From contig NC_068566.1 in the NCBI RefSeq assembly GCF_025698545.1, forward strand, positions 45,797,192-45,861,191: a DNA stretch of 64,000 nucleotides, written 5' to 3'. Source of the DNA: Gossypium raimondii. Its lineage: Eukaryota > Streptophyta > Magnoliopsida > Malvales > Malvaceae. Position 1 is the stretch's first letter. Every line of letters begins with the position of its first letter. Both the position numbers and the translations under genes were made by a program. The notes beneath the pieces are model-generated. The model saw only the letters and a list, made by a program, of their open reading frames with translations. It made no database searches and had not been told where the DNA came from. Positions 1 through 12,600 of the stretch are shown here, piece by piece.

Positions 1-1300
1 TCAGTTGCTTATACACTTCTTCAAGAATTTTCTCTTTAAAAAGCGGATAAAGACAACAGCGGATTTGGTCGACTCATTAAAAATAAAACCAACAATTTTC
101 TTACGTCATAATTATGATGAAAGACTACTACGTTCACATTATTAAACCCTGTTATTTCACATGTGTTTTTGTTGACAGTGTGAAAGAATGTTCTTAGATG
201 TAAGAAATTTTGTATGTGATAGCAGACAATTATATTTAGGTATTGTATGACCTTAATTTGGGAAATATATTATTAAATGCATAATGTTATATTTTAACTA
301 AAAATTTAATTAATAGATTAAGAAAATTAAAATTTTGAATAAAACTGTGAATAGGTGGGGGGTTGGAGTTGTCATCAAAGTTCAAATTTACTTTTGTTCA
401 GTGGATCGATGGAAATGAAGTGACCTGGTTCAAATAACCCATGGAAGGGAAAAAGATAGTCATCCACGGAGTCGGCAGTCGCAAATGGTGACCTCTTTGG
501 GGCAGACGAAGTGGCACGTTTCCAAATCCAAGTAACCGACATCAATGTTCTTTTAGAAACATATTAGAAAATAAACAGTAAATCCCAACTCTACACGTGC
601 CCTTTTCCACTATAAACTCGCCAACTACGATGTTGATTTTCTGACTAATCATTTTTTGCCCCCAAAAAGGAAGTTTCTACTTTTCCCCACCACTGTCTAT
701 GTTGCATTTTCAGCCATTAAATCTAGAATTTGGATTTCAAACTTAGAAGATGAAATTGATTTAATTTTTATAAATTATAAATGAGGGAATTAATTTTCCT
801 GGATCATAAGAGAAGGTAGTAAAACTGACCTTGGTCCCATGGTCAAATGGGAAAACAGTCCTTTACCCTCTCTTATAATATAAATAATTCGCTTTTGAAT
901 AAATGGAAATTTTATATTTTGGATGTAATTTAAGCATTTTAGCACAATATTTAATTTTGGTTGTTCAAAATTTTATAATTTTAACTTGACCTCCTCAAAT
1001 AAAATTTATGTAAGCAATCATAAACTATAAAAAATATTACTTTTTTTATGAATAATCTTGAACCTCGAGATATTTTAATTTTCATGATCTGTAAGAGAGG
1101 GATAACTCTAAACTCCGAAAATATTTTGTTTTCATTGACTATAAGGGAGGGGTAGCTATGAATCTCAAAAAGATTTAGACTCATGTGAAGTACTATTTTA
1201 AACTAAGAAAATAAAGTACCATGTGCCAAATTTTGTTTTATCCTCTGAATTTCAATTCTATACATGAATCGGAGCTAAATAACATTCTAGGTAATAATGT
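1..1300. other. Intergenic left edge, no gene seen
   Basis: This AT-rich stretch lies beyond the 3' end of the MATE gene and holds no convincing reading frame. A less AT-rich island at about 400-620 contains an ACACGTGCC G-box-like site near 592-600 and a TATAAAC about 15 bp further on, so it could be a relic promoter or the edge of a gene to the left. No coding sequence follows it here. Confidence 0.5.
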
Positions 1301-1364
1301 TTCGACAAAATTCACAAGAAAAAGGAAAAAAATGGTTAGAAAAATCATTCACGTCTGATCCAAA

Positions 1365-2927
1365 TCAGACAAGTTCATTGTCGTGGTTTATGTCGTGTAA
1401 TAAGGGTGAAGAATCTTTGGAATCCGAATCAGCTTTGTTGTTGTCATTATCATCCACAGGGACGGCCCTGGTCAGTTCTTGAGCTCTCTTGGCTTGAATG
1501 TCCCAGTTGGTTCGACTCACAACCAGCAACATGGTCACCATACACGACGCTTGTGCGGCTAAAAGCCCAAGCCAAAGACCTTTGAAATCGAACCCGACGA
1601 AGAAACTTAACCACACCGCGATCGGCATCCCGATGAGGTAAAAGCATCCTAGGTTGATGTTTGCTCCTAGTTTTGGTCTCGCGGTGCCTCTTAAAACACC
1701 ACACCCGGTTGTTTGCGGGCAGTTTCCGAGCTCGCAAAGGCCGAGAATCGGCAACACCGTTGATGTCAAAGCAATGATCTCCGGGTCTTGGGTGAACATT
1801 GTAGCCCATTTTTTCCTAACCAGTATAGCGAACAGCAATGCCGAAAGTCCTATCATTGAGCTCGAGGAAAGACCAACGATCGCAGCCAGTTTAGCCTTGT
1901 TTGGATTGTTAGCTCCGAGCTCGTTCCCGACTCTAGTCGATACACCGAAGCTTAACGACGATGGGAAAATGTATATCAACGAAGTGGTTTGAATCAAAAT
2001 CCCCATCGAAGCCACGGTTGCTTGCGGGTTCAACAACAAACCACAAAGCAAAATCATGATCTCGTACCACCACCATTCGAGACAAACCGAAATGCAACTC
2101 GGGATCGATAAATTCAACAAATCTTTCCATCCTTTCAAGCACTCACACGAGATCCCGCCCCACGTTTTCTTGTACACACCAGAGATTTTAACGTAAACCA
2201 TCAACGACAACACGAGGTTGAAATTTGTCCAAATCGATCCTAAAGCGACGCCTTTGATCCCGAGATTCAAGACCGAAACGAGCAAGTAGTTGATCGGAAT
2301 GTGAAGGAGGATAGCCAAAGTAGAACAATATGTGAGAGGCAGAGTTATAGATTGAGCCCTCAAATATGTTCGCAGAGGATGTAAAAAAGATTGTGCTAAA
2401 AGATCCGGCAAGCAATAAAGAATGTAAGAATGAGCTTCATTGGCAATGTTTTCATCTTGTCCGCAAAAGAGCAGAATCTTTTTCATGTTGGACCATAAAG
2501 AAGCTATCAAAATTGAAGTCAACAAAAGCACAAGTATCATTCTTTGCATGGTGAGGCCAAGTAGTTTGTATCTTTTAGCACCAAAAGCTTGGCCACAAAT
2601 GGGTTCCATTCCCATGGCTAAACCGGAAAGAACCGAGTAACCGGTGATGTTGGCGAATCCGATAGCGAGCGAACCGCCGGCTAAAGCTAGTTCCCCTAAA
2701 CGACCAAGGAACAACATGGAAATCATGGAACGAGAGTAAAGCAAAAGACCTGTTAATACCATAGGCAAAGCTATATTGGATATACACTTTGCTTCTTCAA
2801 TAACAAGAGAAAGACATGTCTTTTGTGGTGTTGGGTTCTTGGGGTTCAAAAGTGTTGCTAACATGTCTGTTTCTTGTACTTCAATGGAAGTAACCTTTCC
2901 ATGGTCCAAACCCTGTTTGCAGCACAT
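1365..2927 (-). CDS. DTX49: MATE-family efflux transporter (DTX48/49/50 clade)
   Basis: This is a complete single-exon gene of 520 residues, the usual length for plant MATE carriers, which move organic cations, flavonoids or hormones against H+ or Na+ across plasma or organelle membranes. Twelve hydrophobic segments can be read from about residue 45 to 480, in two repeats joined by a loop. Family hallmarks are MEPICGQAFGAKR in the first half, CLEWWWYEIMILLCGLL near the middle, and GLCELGNCPQTTGCGVLRG followed by ARPKLGANIN in the second half. These are typical of the DTX48-DTX51 group. The start (MCCKQ) and the acidic Ser-rich tail with SPLL most resemble Arabidopsis DTX49. Known members of this clade affect iron homeostasis, ABA efflux or organ growth; the substrate here cannot be read from sequence. 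The family-like N-terminus supports the start. Open frames on the opposite strand are shadows. Confidence 0.93.
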   Translation of the reverse strand: MCCKQGLDHGKVTSIEVQETDMLATLLNPKNPTPQKTCLSLVIEEAKCISNIALPMVLTGLLLYSRSMISMLFLGRLGELALAGGSLAIGFANITGYSVLSGLAMGMEPICGQAFGAKRYKLLGLTMQRMILVLLLTSILIASLWSNMKKILLFCGQDENIANEAHSYILYCLPDLLAQSFLHPLRTYLRAQSITLPLTYCSTLAILLHIPINYLLVSVLNLGIKGVALGSIWTNFNLVLSLMVYVKISGVYKKTWGGISCECLKGWKDLLNLSIPSCISVCLEWWWYEIMILLCGLLLNPQATVASMGILIQTTSLIYIFPSSLSFGVSTRVGNELGANNPNKAKLAAIVGLSSSSMIGLSALLFAILVRKKWATMFTQDPEIIALTSTVLPILGLCELGNCPQTTGCGVLRGTARPKLGANINLGCFYLIGMPIAVWLSFFVGFDFKGLWLGLLAAQASCMVTMLLVVSRTNWDIQAKRAQELTRAVPVDDNDNNKADSDSKDSSPLLHDINHDNELV

Positions 2928-2989
2928 GATTGAGAGAGGATTTTTTGGGGGTTAACGAACGAATGAGAGAGAGAGAAAGAGAGAAGGGT

Positions 2990-5430
2990 AAGTGATGATG
3001 GGATTGGCTGCTGAGCTTTGGTGGGTTTTTATGGTGTTTTTAGAGACAGAGGGGGAAACAGTCCACAATCAAGGACGGCAGTTTTATAAACAAAAGAAAA
3101 ATAAAGAGGGGGATGGAAAAAGAGATTATAACAAATTAGGGGTTTCAAATTCTAATTGAAAATTGGTTTAAGGGAAACACAATTCAAGCCTTCCTTTTCT
3201 GACCGACCGTGAGATGTTTACTGTTGGGTTTGGGGCCTGCAAATGTGTGAAACTATTTATCTCTAAACATTTCTACATCAAATCTCAAATATGCTTTACA
3301 AGTGTCATGTATTTATGCGAGGACCTGTTTTTAAACTATTTCACTTTGTTTAATAAAGTTCTAAACATGGTCAATTTCTACTTTTGCCTCTTCTACTATT
3401 CTTATCTTTAAGATTTAGTATTTATATCTTAATTTAGTATAATTTAATCATTTACTTTGATAATGTCATAGTTAGCGTAAAATGTACTTAAGTTGCCCAC
3501 TGAAATGTTGAGATTTCTTTGGTGAGTGAAGACGATCCTCTTTCTGAACCCTTTAAGGCTCTTGGTGGAGGCGAGAGGCAACTTTGGGAATAAAATCGAA
3601 CATAGACACTTTGGGCCAGACAGCCTGCCAAACTTGGTAGGCTTGACTCGAGCTTAGAGAATATTAATTTGTCTCCTTCAAATAATAAAAATATTTTTAA
3701 ATTTAAATTTAATTATAAAAAATATATAAAAACAAATTGAATAGTGAAGTGGGTTTTTTGGGCAAGCTTAAGCTTGAAAAGTTTTTGGAATAGGGTAATG
3801 GCTTGGCTTGACCGACACATGAATAGATCTACTCGGGTTCAATACCAGACATGTTGAGGAAGTTTGTTGGACTTCAACAAATGACACTTGATAAACTTCT
3901 TCTTGACTTGTCAAAATACCCTAATATAAAAATATCATGATATATTAATTAATACATATATAATATGAATACATGAATATATTAAAATTTGTAATTAATA
4001 TAAGGATCCATAATTTAATTTAAATAATAAAAATTACATTAAATTATAAAATATATTAATATTAATATTAATTTTTTAATAGTAAAACGAGTTTATGATT
4101 GTGTCAGTCCAGCCCGAAACAAGCTTGATCTGGAAAACTTTTTGAAAAATCAAGCCGCAACCCACCTACCTATGAATAGTTCTATATTTGACATATTGGC
4201 AATGAAGTTTTTTAAATTGTGGAATTTAAATCCACCATGAATTCCATTTATTTATTTTTATTCTTTTAACCATTAATTAAAAACACATTATAATTTGAAT
4301 CTGTGTGTTGGCCTGCTGGTCAGGGTGTTTATTATCTTAAGTGTAGCCTGAATTTAAGTCGTGCTAGTCATATTATTGTCAGCGCTTTACCCTCCTATTA
4401 TAATTCACCAAAAACAAAAACACATTAATGCTGTATTGTTTTTATGTTTCTAAGGTTCGAGGGAACAAAAATAAAAAGTTTTGGACGGTTATAAGTGGAC
4501 CCAAATTGCAACACACATGGAGCTTGACTTATTTGTTGTTCAACCTTAATTAATTCTCTAACTTTATTCCACCACTAATGGGATTGGTTTGGTTGCTTTT
4601 GTTTTAATAGAAGTGTTTAAATCCATTTTGGTTTATGTTGGATAATAAAAGGACATAAATATTCTTATATGTATGGCATGGGCTATGCCTTTAAAAATGG
4701 TGTCACATCATTTTTACTTTAATGATTTTTTATGATGGGTTTTCACCTATTTCTTTTATATACTTGTGTTGATTTTTGATTAGTTCGAAAGTTAAGAGTA
4801 TTCATTTTTAAGTTTTATTAGAGTTTGAATCCTTGAAAAGGTAAGTGATAAGTTGGGTAATTCTTATCATAAGTGTGTGAGCATTAACTTTAATTAACAA
4901 CCTTGACATAAATATATTTTCTCTAAAATACACATTGCATTTTCATAATAACAGTTTTGATATTACCAATGAAGTCTTGACACGATTGGTAAAAGTTAAG
5001 ATTTCAAACTTTAATTGGTTGAGTTCAAGCTTCCTTCCTATTTTGTGCGTATGTCTTGTGTGGATTTTATCTTTTATTTTTTTATTCTTTATATATTATA
5101 CATTGTGTTGGTTGGATATTGGTGAATGTACCTAAGAGGCCTCTTTATTATAAGGTCAATTTAGAATAGAGTTAACATTTACTATATGAATATTTTGAAA
5201 ATTTTTATGATTTCATAAATATTTTTTTTATATGCCAACTTTGTCACAATTTAGACTTATTTAAATTTTTTTAATAATATAGATATTAAATTGATCCATA
5301 CAATAATAAATGGACCAATTTAATTCAATCTCTATATGATAAAGACTTCAAAGAAAATATATAAAAAAGGATGAATTCAGACACAAAATATAAATGGATT
5401 TAATAAAAAATATGAGGCTGGGGTGGTTTG
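2990..5430. other. Intergenic region with decayed MITE and SINE-like remnants
   Basis: No gene is seen. From about 3600 to 4185 there are degenerate copies of a repeat whose ends read TAGA-C-ATTCATG-like in inverted orientation (near 3822 and 4178). They probably derive from non-autonomous hAT elements. At about 4313-4400 and 4965-5035 there are tRNA-like A-box and B-box resemblances suggestive of old SINEs. Boundaries cannot be fixed. Confidence 0.35.
3082..3088 (-). promoter_or_regulatory. Probable TATA box of the MATE gene
   Basis: On the minus strand this reads TATAAAA, about 155 bp before the MATE start codon. Between them lies a CT-rich leader (GA-rich on the plus strand at 2962-2986), a common form of plant 5' untranslated region. 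The spacing fits, but no transcription start is observed. Confidence 0.5.
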
Positions 5431-5439
5431 CCACATTAT

Positions 5440-5645
5440 CCGTAAGATTTTTGTCTTGAAGCAAGGGTCGGCCGGATGTCGACGATGGCAGCGTCCAAAG
5501 GGCACTTGAGTTTAAATACAAAAAGGTCTATGTGACTGACCACCTACGGACTATGGACGGTGGCACGCGGTCGCTTACATGCCGTTACCAACCCTCCTGC
5601 ACGTCTCTTCTTTGGCTAGCATCCAGTTCCACTATTATAAGTAGC
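5440..5645. other. GC-richer island without a gene
   Basis: About 200 bp stand out from the surrounding AT-rich DNA by higher GC content and several CG dinucleotides, and end in a run containing ACTATTATAAG. It may be a relic promoter or first exon, or a retroelement piece. No open frame of note passes through it. Confidence 0.3.
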
Positions 5646-5649
5646 GTTG

Positions 5650-8600
5650 AAGCTATTTTTTTTTTAAAGCGTTAAAATTAAGTTATATATTTTTATCATT
5701 TTATTAATTTATATATTTATAATTTTAAAAATTAAATTAAATTTTATTATTTTCAGAAGTTAAAACGTAGTTTTATTATTAATTAAAAATTTTATAAATT
5801 ATAAATAATTAAAACTTTTCAATTTACGGAGGTTGAAATTCTGTCAATCCCTTGACTCTACTTTTGATTCTGTAATAAAGTCTTATTCTTTCACCATTCC
5901 TATAAACATGGTAAAAACAAAAAGATTTTGATGAATTTTATCCTTTTGCATATAAATTATTTAAATTATTGAATTATTAATTTTATTATTTCTAAGCATA
6001 TAAGTTGGTGAATTATTTGTGAATTCTTCCTACTTTTAATCATATAAATTGTTGGGTGATTTGTGAATTTATTGAATTTACTTTTTAAATTGTTGTTGAT
6101 ATACAATTGGATAAATTAATTGTTATAAGAGAGATGAATAAAGAAGTTTGATTACGCAATTCGAAAATTTCTTATATTAGTAGGACTTTAACAATAATTT
6201 ATTATAAATCAACAAACATAATACGTGATATAAGTCAAATTGAAGACCCACCCCATTAAATCTTTCTTCCTAAAAACTTAATTGTAAATTGATCAATAAA
6301 GTCGTTTACTTACCTTGAATTTGTACTTAAAAAAGTTCCTCACTTGAACAAAATAAACTCTCACTCTCACTCTCACTCTCATACAAAAACGAAAACAAGT
6401 TTATGTTTAAGGCATAATGATTTTTTTGATCTTCCAACTTTACAGAAAAAGTCACTTTAACTCTCTACTCAATCATTTGTCTCTTTTAGCCTTTAAACTT
6501 GTATTTTTTTGTCAAATCACCCCAAAATAAATGGAAAAGTTGACCTTTGTTAACTTTGCTACTGACAAAAGGAAACAAAAAAATTAAATGAAGAATTAAA
6601 ATGAAATTTTTTAAGAAAATTATTATACCAGTATTGAAATAAGCATATTATGATTAGTTTAATTGCCACCAAAGTAGAAATGTTGAGGTAGAATTTTATG
6701 TAAAATAAATGCAGACCAAACTCATCAACATCAAATTTATTTGTTGTATGTGAGAAAGGGAAGTGAGCTCATGGCTCGAGATATTTACAAGTTTAATGCT
6801 TTTGAAGGTCCCCCCCACTTTGAAGTTCCAAATCCTGAAATCGAGGCCTAAAAAGTGTCGAATTAAACTAATTTTCCCTGTTCTGATGTTAGTCTTTTCT
6901 TTTGTATTGGCCCCAAGATCAACATGAGCTTTGTTGTTTAAATTATGTGTCACATGATGATGATGAACTTCTTTGTCAATTAAGGGTTCAATTTCTTAAT
7001 TCTAATTTTTATTCTTATCTTAGCATGCAATTTGTGAACTTTAATATAATAAAAAGACATTGGTTAGTTTAATCACACCATAACAAAATTGGAGGTCAAA
7101 TTGGTAAGGAGATTGATTCATTAGTTCAATAGCTCTGACAGGTTAAACAATTTGGCATTTTAAATAAGAATGCTAAACTATTGAAAATATATACATTTAA
7201 TTGAAGTGTTAATTGAATTAGATGTAGTCAAACTAAATTTTAAAATGTTTTAATTAAATCTTTAATTGTAATTCTAATTAGGGCCGACCTCCTAAAATTT
7301 TGAGAAATTATGTTTGTTCTTTTAAATTTTTGAAAATTTTGACTTTAAAAGTGCCTTTTTGAAGTTATAAGTAACGCTAAACAAACAGTTTTTGAAGTTA
7401 AAAGCGCTTGTGAACCTAAACATAAATGCACTTTTTTTCTAGCTTTTGTGTGTTTTGCATTTGAGAAGAGTGCTTTTTAAGTCAAATGATATAGTTAATC
7501 CTTATTTATAATTTAATATATCGGATATAAAATTATTTTTTGTTGAAATTTATTTCAGATATTTAAATTATATATTTAAATTTATAGTGGTTATATTTTA
7601 ATCTTTAAAAGATAATTTATTTATTTCAAATTAAAATTTACAAATAATTAATATTAATTATTTAAAATATTCAAAATTTGTATTTCATATATCAAAATAT
7701 TAATAACGAGTTACAATAAATTATTTTTATATTTTACTAAAATAATATAATAAATTTAAATAGTATTTAAATGCTTTTTTTAGTTTATTGTACCATATCT
7801 AAAAAGAGCATTTTATTTATTAAAAGCAATTTTCGATAGCAACACCAAAAATTTAAATCTGCTAAACTAGCCCTAAGTCACAAGTTCATACAATTCGATT
7901 AAATAAATTATTAAAAAATCATAAAAATGTTTTTTAAAAAATAAAAACCAATTTGATAAATTTTTTAGCCTGGTCCAACTAACCTGTACCGGTTCATGGA
8001 TCAATCGGTTTGACGCATCTATTCAGACTGATACTCCGGCCAATTAGTTCAATCCAGTCCAAACAACTATGACTCTAAGTCTCTACATTTTGTACATTTG
8101 AAATTTAGTGCTCATGCTTTTATCTTCAAGAATTCAATCTATCTACTTTATAAATTTAAAAACCTATTTCCAAATCATATATAACCACGTAATATTTTAA
8201 TTGAAAAGTTAATGATATTAACTATTTTAACTAATTAATAATATTATAAAACTATAGAGACTAAATTATGGTAGAAATTAAAATATAAAGATTAACTATT
8301 TTAACTAAGTTGCAATCTGAACTACACTACTTACCAGCAAATACTTTCTCCATGAAAGATTAGATATAAATTGATGAAAACAAATCAATTTACTTACAAC
8401 TTTGCATTCAAATAACATTGCTAATTGAACAAATAAAGTATTCACTTGTCTTCGTAACCTAGATCACTATATAGAAAGTACACAAGGCTTGTAGAAATAC
8501 AATCAAGGTCCCCAAAAGTAGCATTCGAGTCTTTAATAAAGAATATAACTTGAGAGATCTCATTATCAAACATGGGACATCAAGTATATTGAAAGTATTG

Positions 8601-9285
8601 TTCAATCGACTTGATTCTTGCAAGAATATTTTTAAGAATAGGCTGCTAAAAATCCTTATCGTTCACCGAGAAAAATCCGAACAATTTTGGTTAAAATATG
8701 TCAACTAAATACCAAAAGTACTCACTTGATAGTCATGTAACAAAATAATAATAATAATAATAATGTTGTAATAAACTTGAGTTAATTAACTTTAGCTAGT
8801 CCAATTGTTAACATAGTTAGAATTTGATTAAACTCAAGTTTATTACAAATTCAACTTTTTATTATATCGCTACCAAATGAGTACTTTTTAATTTAGTTGA
8901 CATATTTAGTTCTATAATTTTAGTAAAATTTTAGACTATACAAGCGGATTGAGGATGTGACAAGTGTCATATTTATTTATATAATTAATTTTTATTTTTC
9001 CCCACACCTTAAAATATACTTATCAAGCTCTCAACCTGTTTGTAGAACGTAAAAGACTCCACTAAATGTATCAAATAATTTTTCAAATATTAATTTGTCA
9101 AAGAACAGATGTCTCATTCACAAACCTATAAGCATGTTAAGATGAATCAATTATGTTTTATTCTTCACAAATTAAAGCTATTTGCATTTTATTTCCAAAA
9201 AAAAATTTATGTACTTTTATTTAATAATTAAAGTATATTAATAACACCATTAAAATAGGCTATGTAGTTTTATATTAACTTAAAA
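5650..9285. other. AT-rich intergenic DNA with MITE-like repeats
   Basis: No coding sequence is seen. A possible MITE lies at about 7281-7875, starting TAGGGCCG and ending with GCCCTA, with poly-A/T-rich interior and AAAAGTGC-type motifs; no target duplication was found. At about 8690-8910 an inverted repeat pairs a motif near AAAGTACTCACTTG with its reverse copy around ATGAGTACTTTTTAA. Similar sequence recurs near 54880-55060, suggesting a repeat family. A (TAA)n-type microsatellite sits at about 8744-8764. Confidence 0.35.
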
Positions 9286-9620
9286 TTTAAGTGATTTTAC
9301 ATCATTATGTTATTTTTACATAATTAATATTTCAATAATTTAACTATTATATTTCATGTTTTATTCATATAGATCATGCATATCAAGTTTGGTATAAATT
9401 AAAATTTTTAACTATTTATTTTATCTAAAAAATTCAACTGTTAAAAATATATTAATATAGACAATATTTTATATCAATATGATAGAAATATCATATCAAT
9501 TCAAAAATTTATATGCACGACAAGTACAAATATATTGATAAATTCAATGGTTGGATTGTTACAATATTAATTGTATAAAAATTACGAAGGATATAAAATC
9601 AAATAAGTTTTGCACCGATA
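9285..9620. repeat. Copy of a dispersed roughly 330-bp inverted-repeat MITE family
   Basis: This stretch is related to those at about 28000-28160, 31153-31485 and 53735-53950. Shared motifs include ATTAATATTT-AA near the left side, ATAGATCATGCATATCAA in the middle, and a right side with ATTGATAAATTCAA then TTACAATATTAATT that is a reverse copy of the left. I infer a non-autonomous DNA transposon family; the superfamily is not determined. Confidence 0.5.
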
Positions 9621-12600
9621 TAAGTGAATTTTCTCATATATAAAGTTTCACTCTTTATCTCTGAAATAGTGTTCCTTACAACCCGGATACGAAATTAAAA
9701 ACCTTACAACCCCAGCTTTAACATTTTTATTTGCTTATACACTTCACTCCTGAAATATTGGTTGTGTGAGTAAATTTTTTATTTTAAAAATCCACATGAT
9801 CTAATTTAATTGAATTCATTTGATGGTGTTATAATTAGACTTTAATTATTAAATTAAAAGAATAGAGAGATAAATTAACTTTCAAACATGCAAAAAATAG
9901 GATGAGTAAAAGCATAATTAAACCAAAATTAAATTTATAATGTCAACGAATAACCATTTATTAATAACCCTATCATATGATCATATGTGAAAGGCAAGAC
10001 CCATGGGTTGACAAGAGGCAAAATGTAATTTTAGAAACAAAGGTTTTCAATTTCCTTGACGAGTACAATGAAGAACATGTCAAAGATTTGACATATAATT
10101 CAAACATGATTAGTTTCATTCAAAATTAGAGGATAATAAGTTAGATTAAATAGCCAAGGAGTGGAAAATTACTTCAAATTTTTGCTGCGATGATAGAGGG
10201 AATTTAAGTCATTACAATTTTACGTGCAACGACCGGCAAATTTGATTATGTTTGTTTTTAGTGAGGCAAAAGTTCATTGAATTAAATCTATTGGCTACAA
10301 TTGATTTTAAGTTTTGATTTTGTCAATTATGGCTTAATTAGCTTGATATGATAAGAAAGTTGACCAGTTTAGGTATATAGGTGTTCACATAGATTAACGA
10401 ATTGTGTGGATTTAGATCTTTGTTAATGTTTGTTTTTTTTTTAAATTTGAATATGGGGTTTGAATAATTTAAATTTTCTTGTTACACATGTGAATATTTG
10501 AAGTTTTGGTACAGTTGATGTATATGTAACGTCTGGGTCATAAGTATTTAGGTTCGAGATTTGTTATGTATAATTATGTGTCAATCTTCAAGTTCTATCA
10601 TGTGTATGTTTTTAATTTGGTTGTAGTCAATCTTAGTTTAAATTATTCCGATACTTAATTTGTGTTGTTGTCATATGTGAGTTTTTGTTGGGGATTGACC
10701 TATATAAACAACAAAATAGAAAAGGTAGAGAAGATAAAATGAAAAAAACCATGAGTAAAGGAGGCTTCAGCTTTTCACTAAATAAGCAAACAAATGAGAG
10801 TACAATACCCAAAGCCCGAAAACAAAGCCCTGACTTGAAAACAAAATTTTCTTCATAGTTGCCACAAAAACTCTCACCAAAACTCATTTGCGACTACATC
10901 TTGTCACCCCCAAAAGAAAAGTCATGTAGTCTCTCAAAACAGGGATATAAGGTCCCTTAAAATAAGTTAAGATTAGAGGTCTAATCATAATAAAATATCC
11001 TTGAAATAATCAGAGTTTAACGAGAAATGATAGCAGAGTTTAACTGGGAGAATAAACCCAATTTATGTGGGAAACACATTGCCACATCGCAACGTCTCCA
11101 TTCACATCGTCACGATGTCGTCCGTCGTCGCAACTTCGGAAAACTTCTCGTCGTGATATTATCACCTGTTCGGCTGAAAATACAAGACACACCCCACAAT
11201 TTTAATTTTTACTTTTGCAAGATTCAAATTCAAATATCTATTATCTCCTTTAGTTTTTATTTATTTTTCAAACTTGTCATATACGAATTTTTAACGGATT
11301 TGGATATCAAGCAAATGTTATTAATTTGGATTTGAATAATAATTGGCATTAATACGAATAATAAAAAATTAAAAATCTAAAGAAAATTTGCAGATTCAAA
11401 TTTTAAAGAAATTGCACATGTGAAACCTTATGCTATCCCTACACAAAAAGCTGAGCCCATATTTAGAACCATAAATCCATGGAATCCTCAAAGGTAGAAA
11501 CCCAAATATAAATGGGTTTTAGAATGCACTATGAACACAAAACCAACCCACACTACAATCCCCAATTTGCTCATTAAATGTCCAAACTATATTTAAAAGA
11601 TATGTATATATATATATATTTTTTCTAATTTAAGAATTAAGTTTCTTTGCTTTTACTATAGCAATTTAGTCTATTTAATTTTTAGATTTTAAATTTTAGG
11701 TCTAATTCTTAACATATTTTTAAAAAAAATTTTGTTAAATTACGATATAGCATTTTGAAATTAAAAATATTCATTTTGCGTCATGTAACAAAAAAACATT
11801 TAATGGTGTTAACAATCAAACTTACACTATTTATAATTATTGTAATATAATAAAAGATTTAGGTTTAGATATCACTATCAATATCACCTTAATATAAAAG
11901 TTAAAATATGTTGTTAGTCCTTAACGTAATTTAACATTTAGTTCCTGTATTTAAAAAGTTAAAATTTAAGTTTAAAGGGTCATTTGTTAGATGATGTCAT
12001 CAGCGTGTTAGACTTATCATATAATCATCATTACGGAATACGTGAGGCGGATATCTTCGATAAGACTAAGATGTATGTGATGAGATAGATTTTGTCATTA
12101 TTTTGACTTTATGGTACATGACCATTGAGTGATTTTTGGTGACCAGCAATTTTATGTTCTCAATGATATTTGGAAATCCAAGTGATGGATGGTTTGAACC
12201 TGTCTAAATGGTTGTCTTCGAAAAAGAGAGTTTGTGGATGACATCTCGATTTTGTTATTAGCTGATTTATTGTTTGAATGTTATTCTGACTTAGTATGTG
12301 TTCTTATTAGATGGAAGGTATAACATTTATAATTATTATGTATAGAATAAAATACTCCCACCAATAAGTTATTGATTGAATGACAAGATTTTATATGGTT
12401 TTCTCGTCTATTAGCATTAGGTCCAGAATTTAAACCTTGTGGCGGAGAAACCTTATAAAAATGAAATACTCTCTTAGTCCCAAAAAATTCATTATTGATT
12501 AAAATGTTTTAAAATATTTTTTTTAATAAACTATTTAAAATAATAGATATCAAATATTCAAAAAAAAACTGAAAAAAAACTATTATGATAATTTAACACA

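Noticed and set aside
1450..2142. Open frames overlapping the MATE gene on both strands
   Set aside because: They are shadows of a GC-richer coding exon; none shows a family motif, whereas the 520-residue frame matches MATE throughout.
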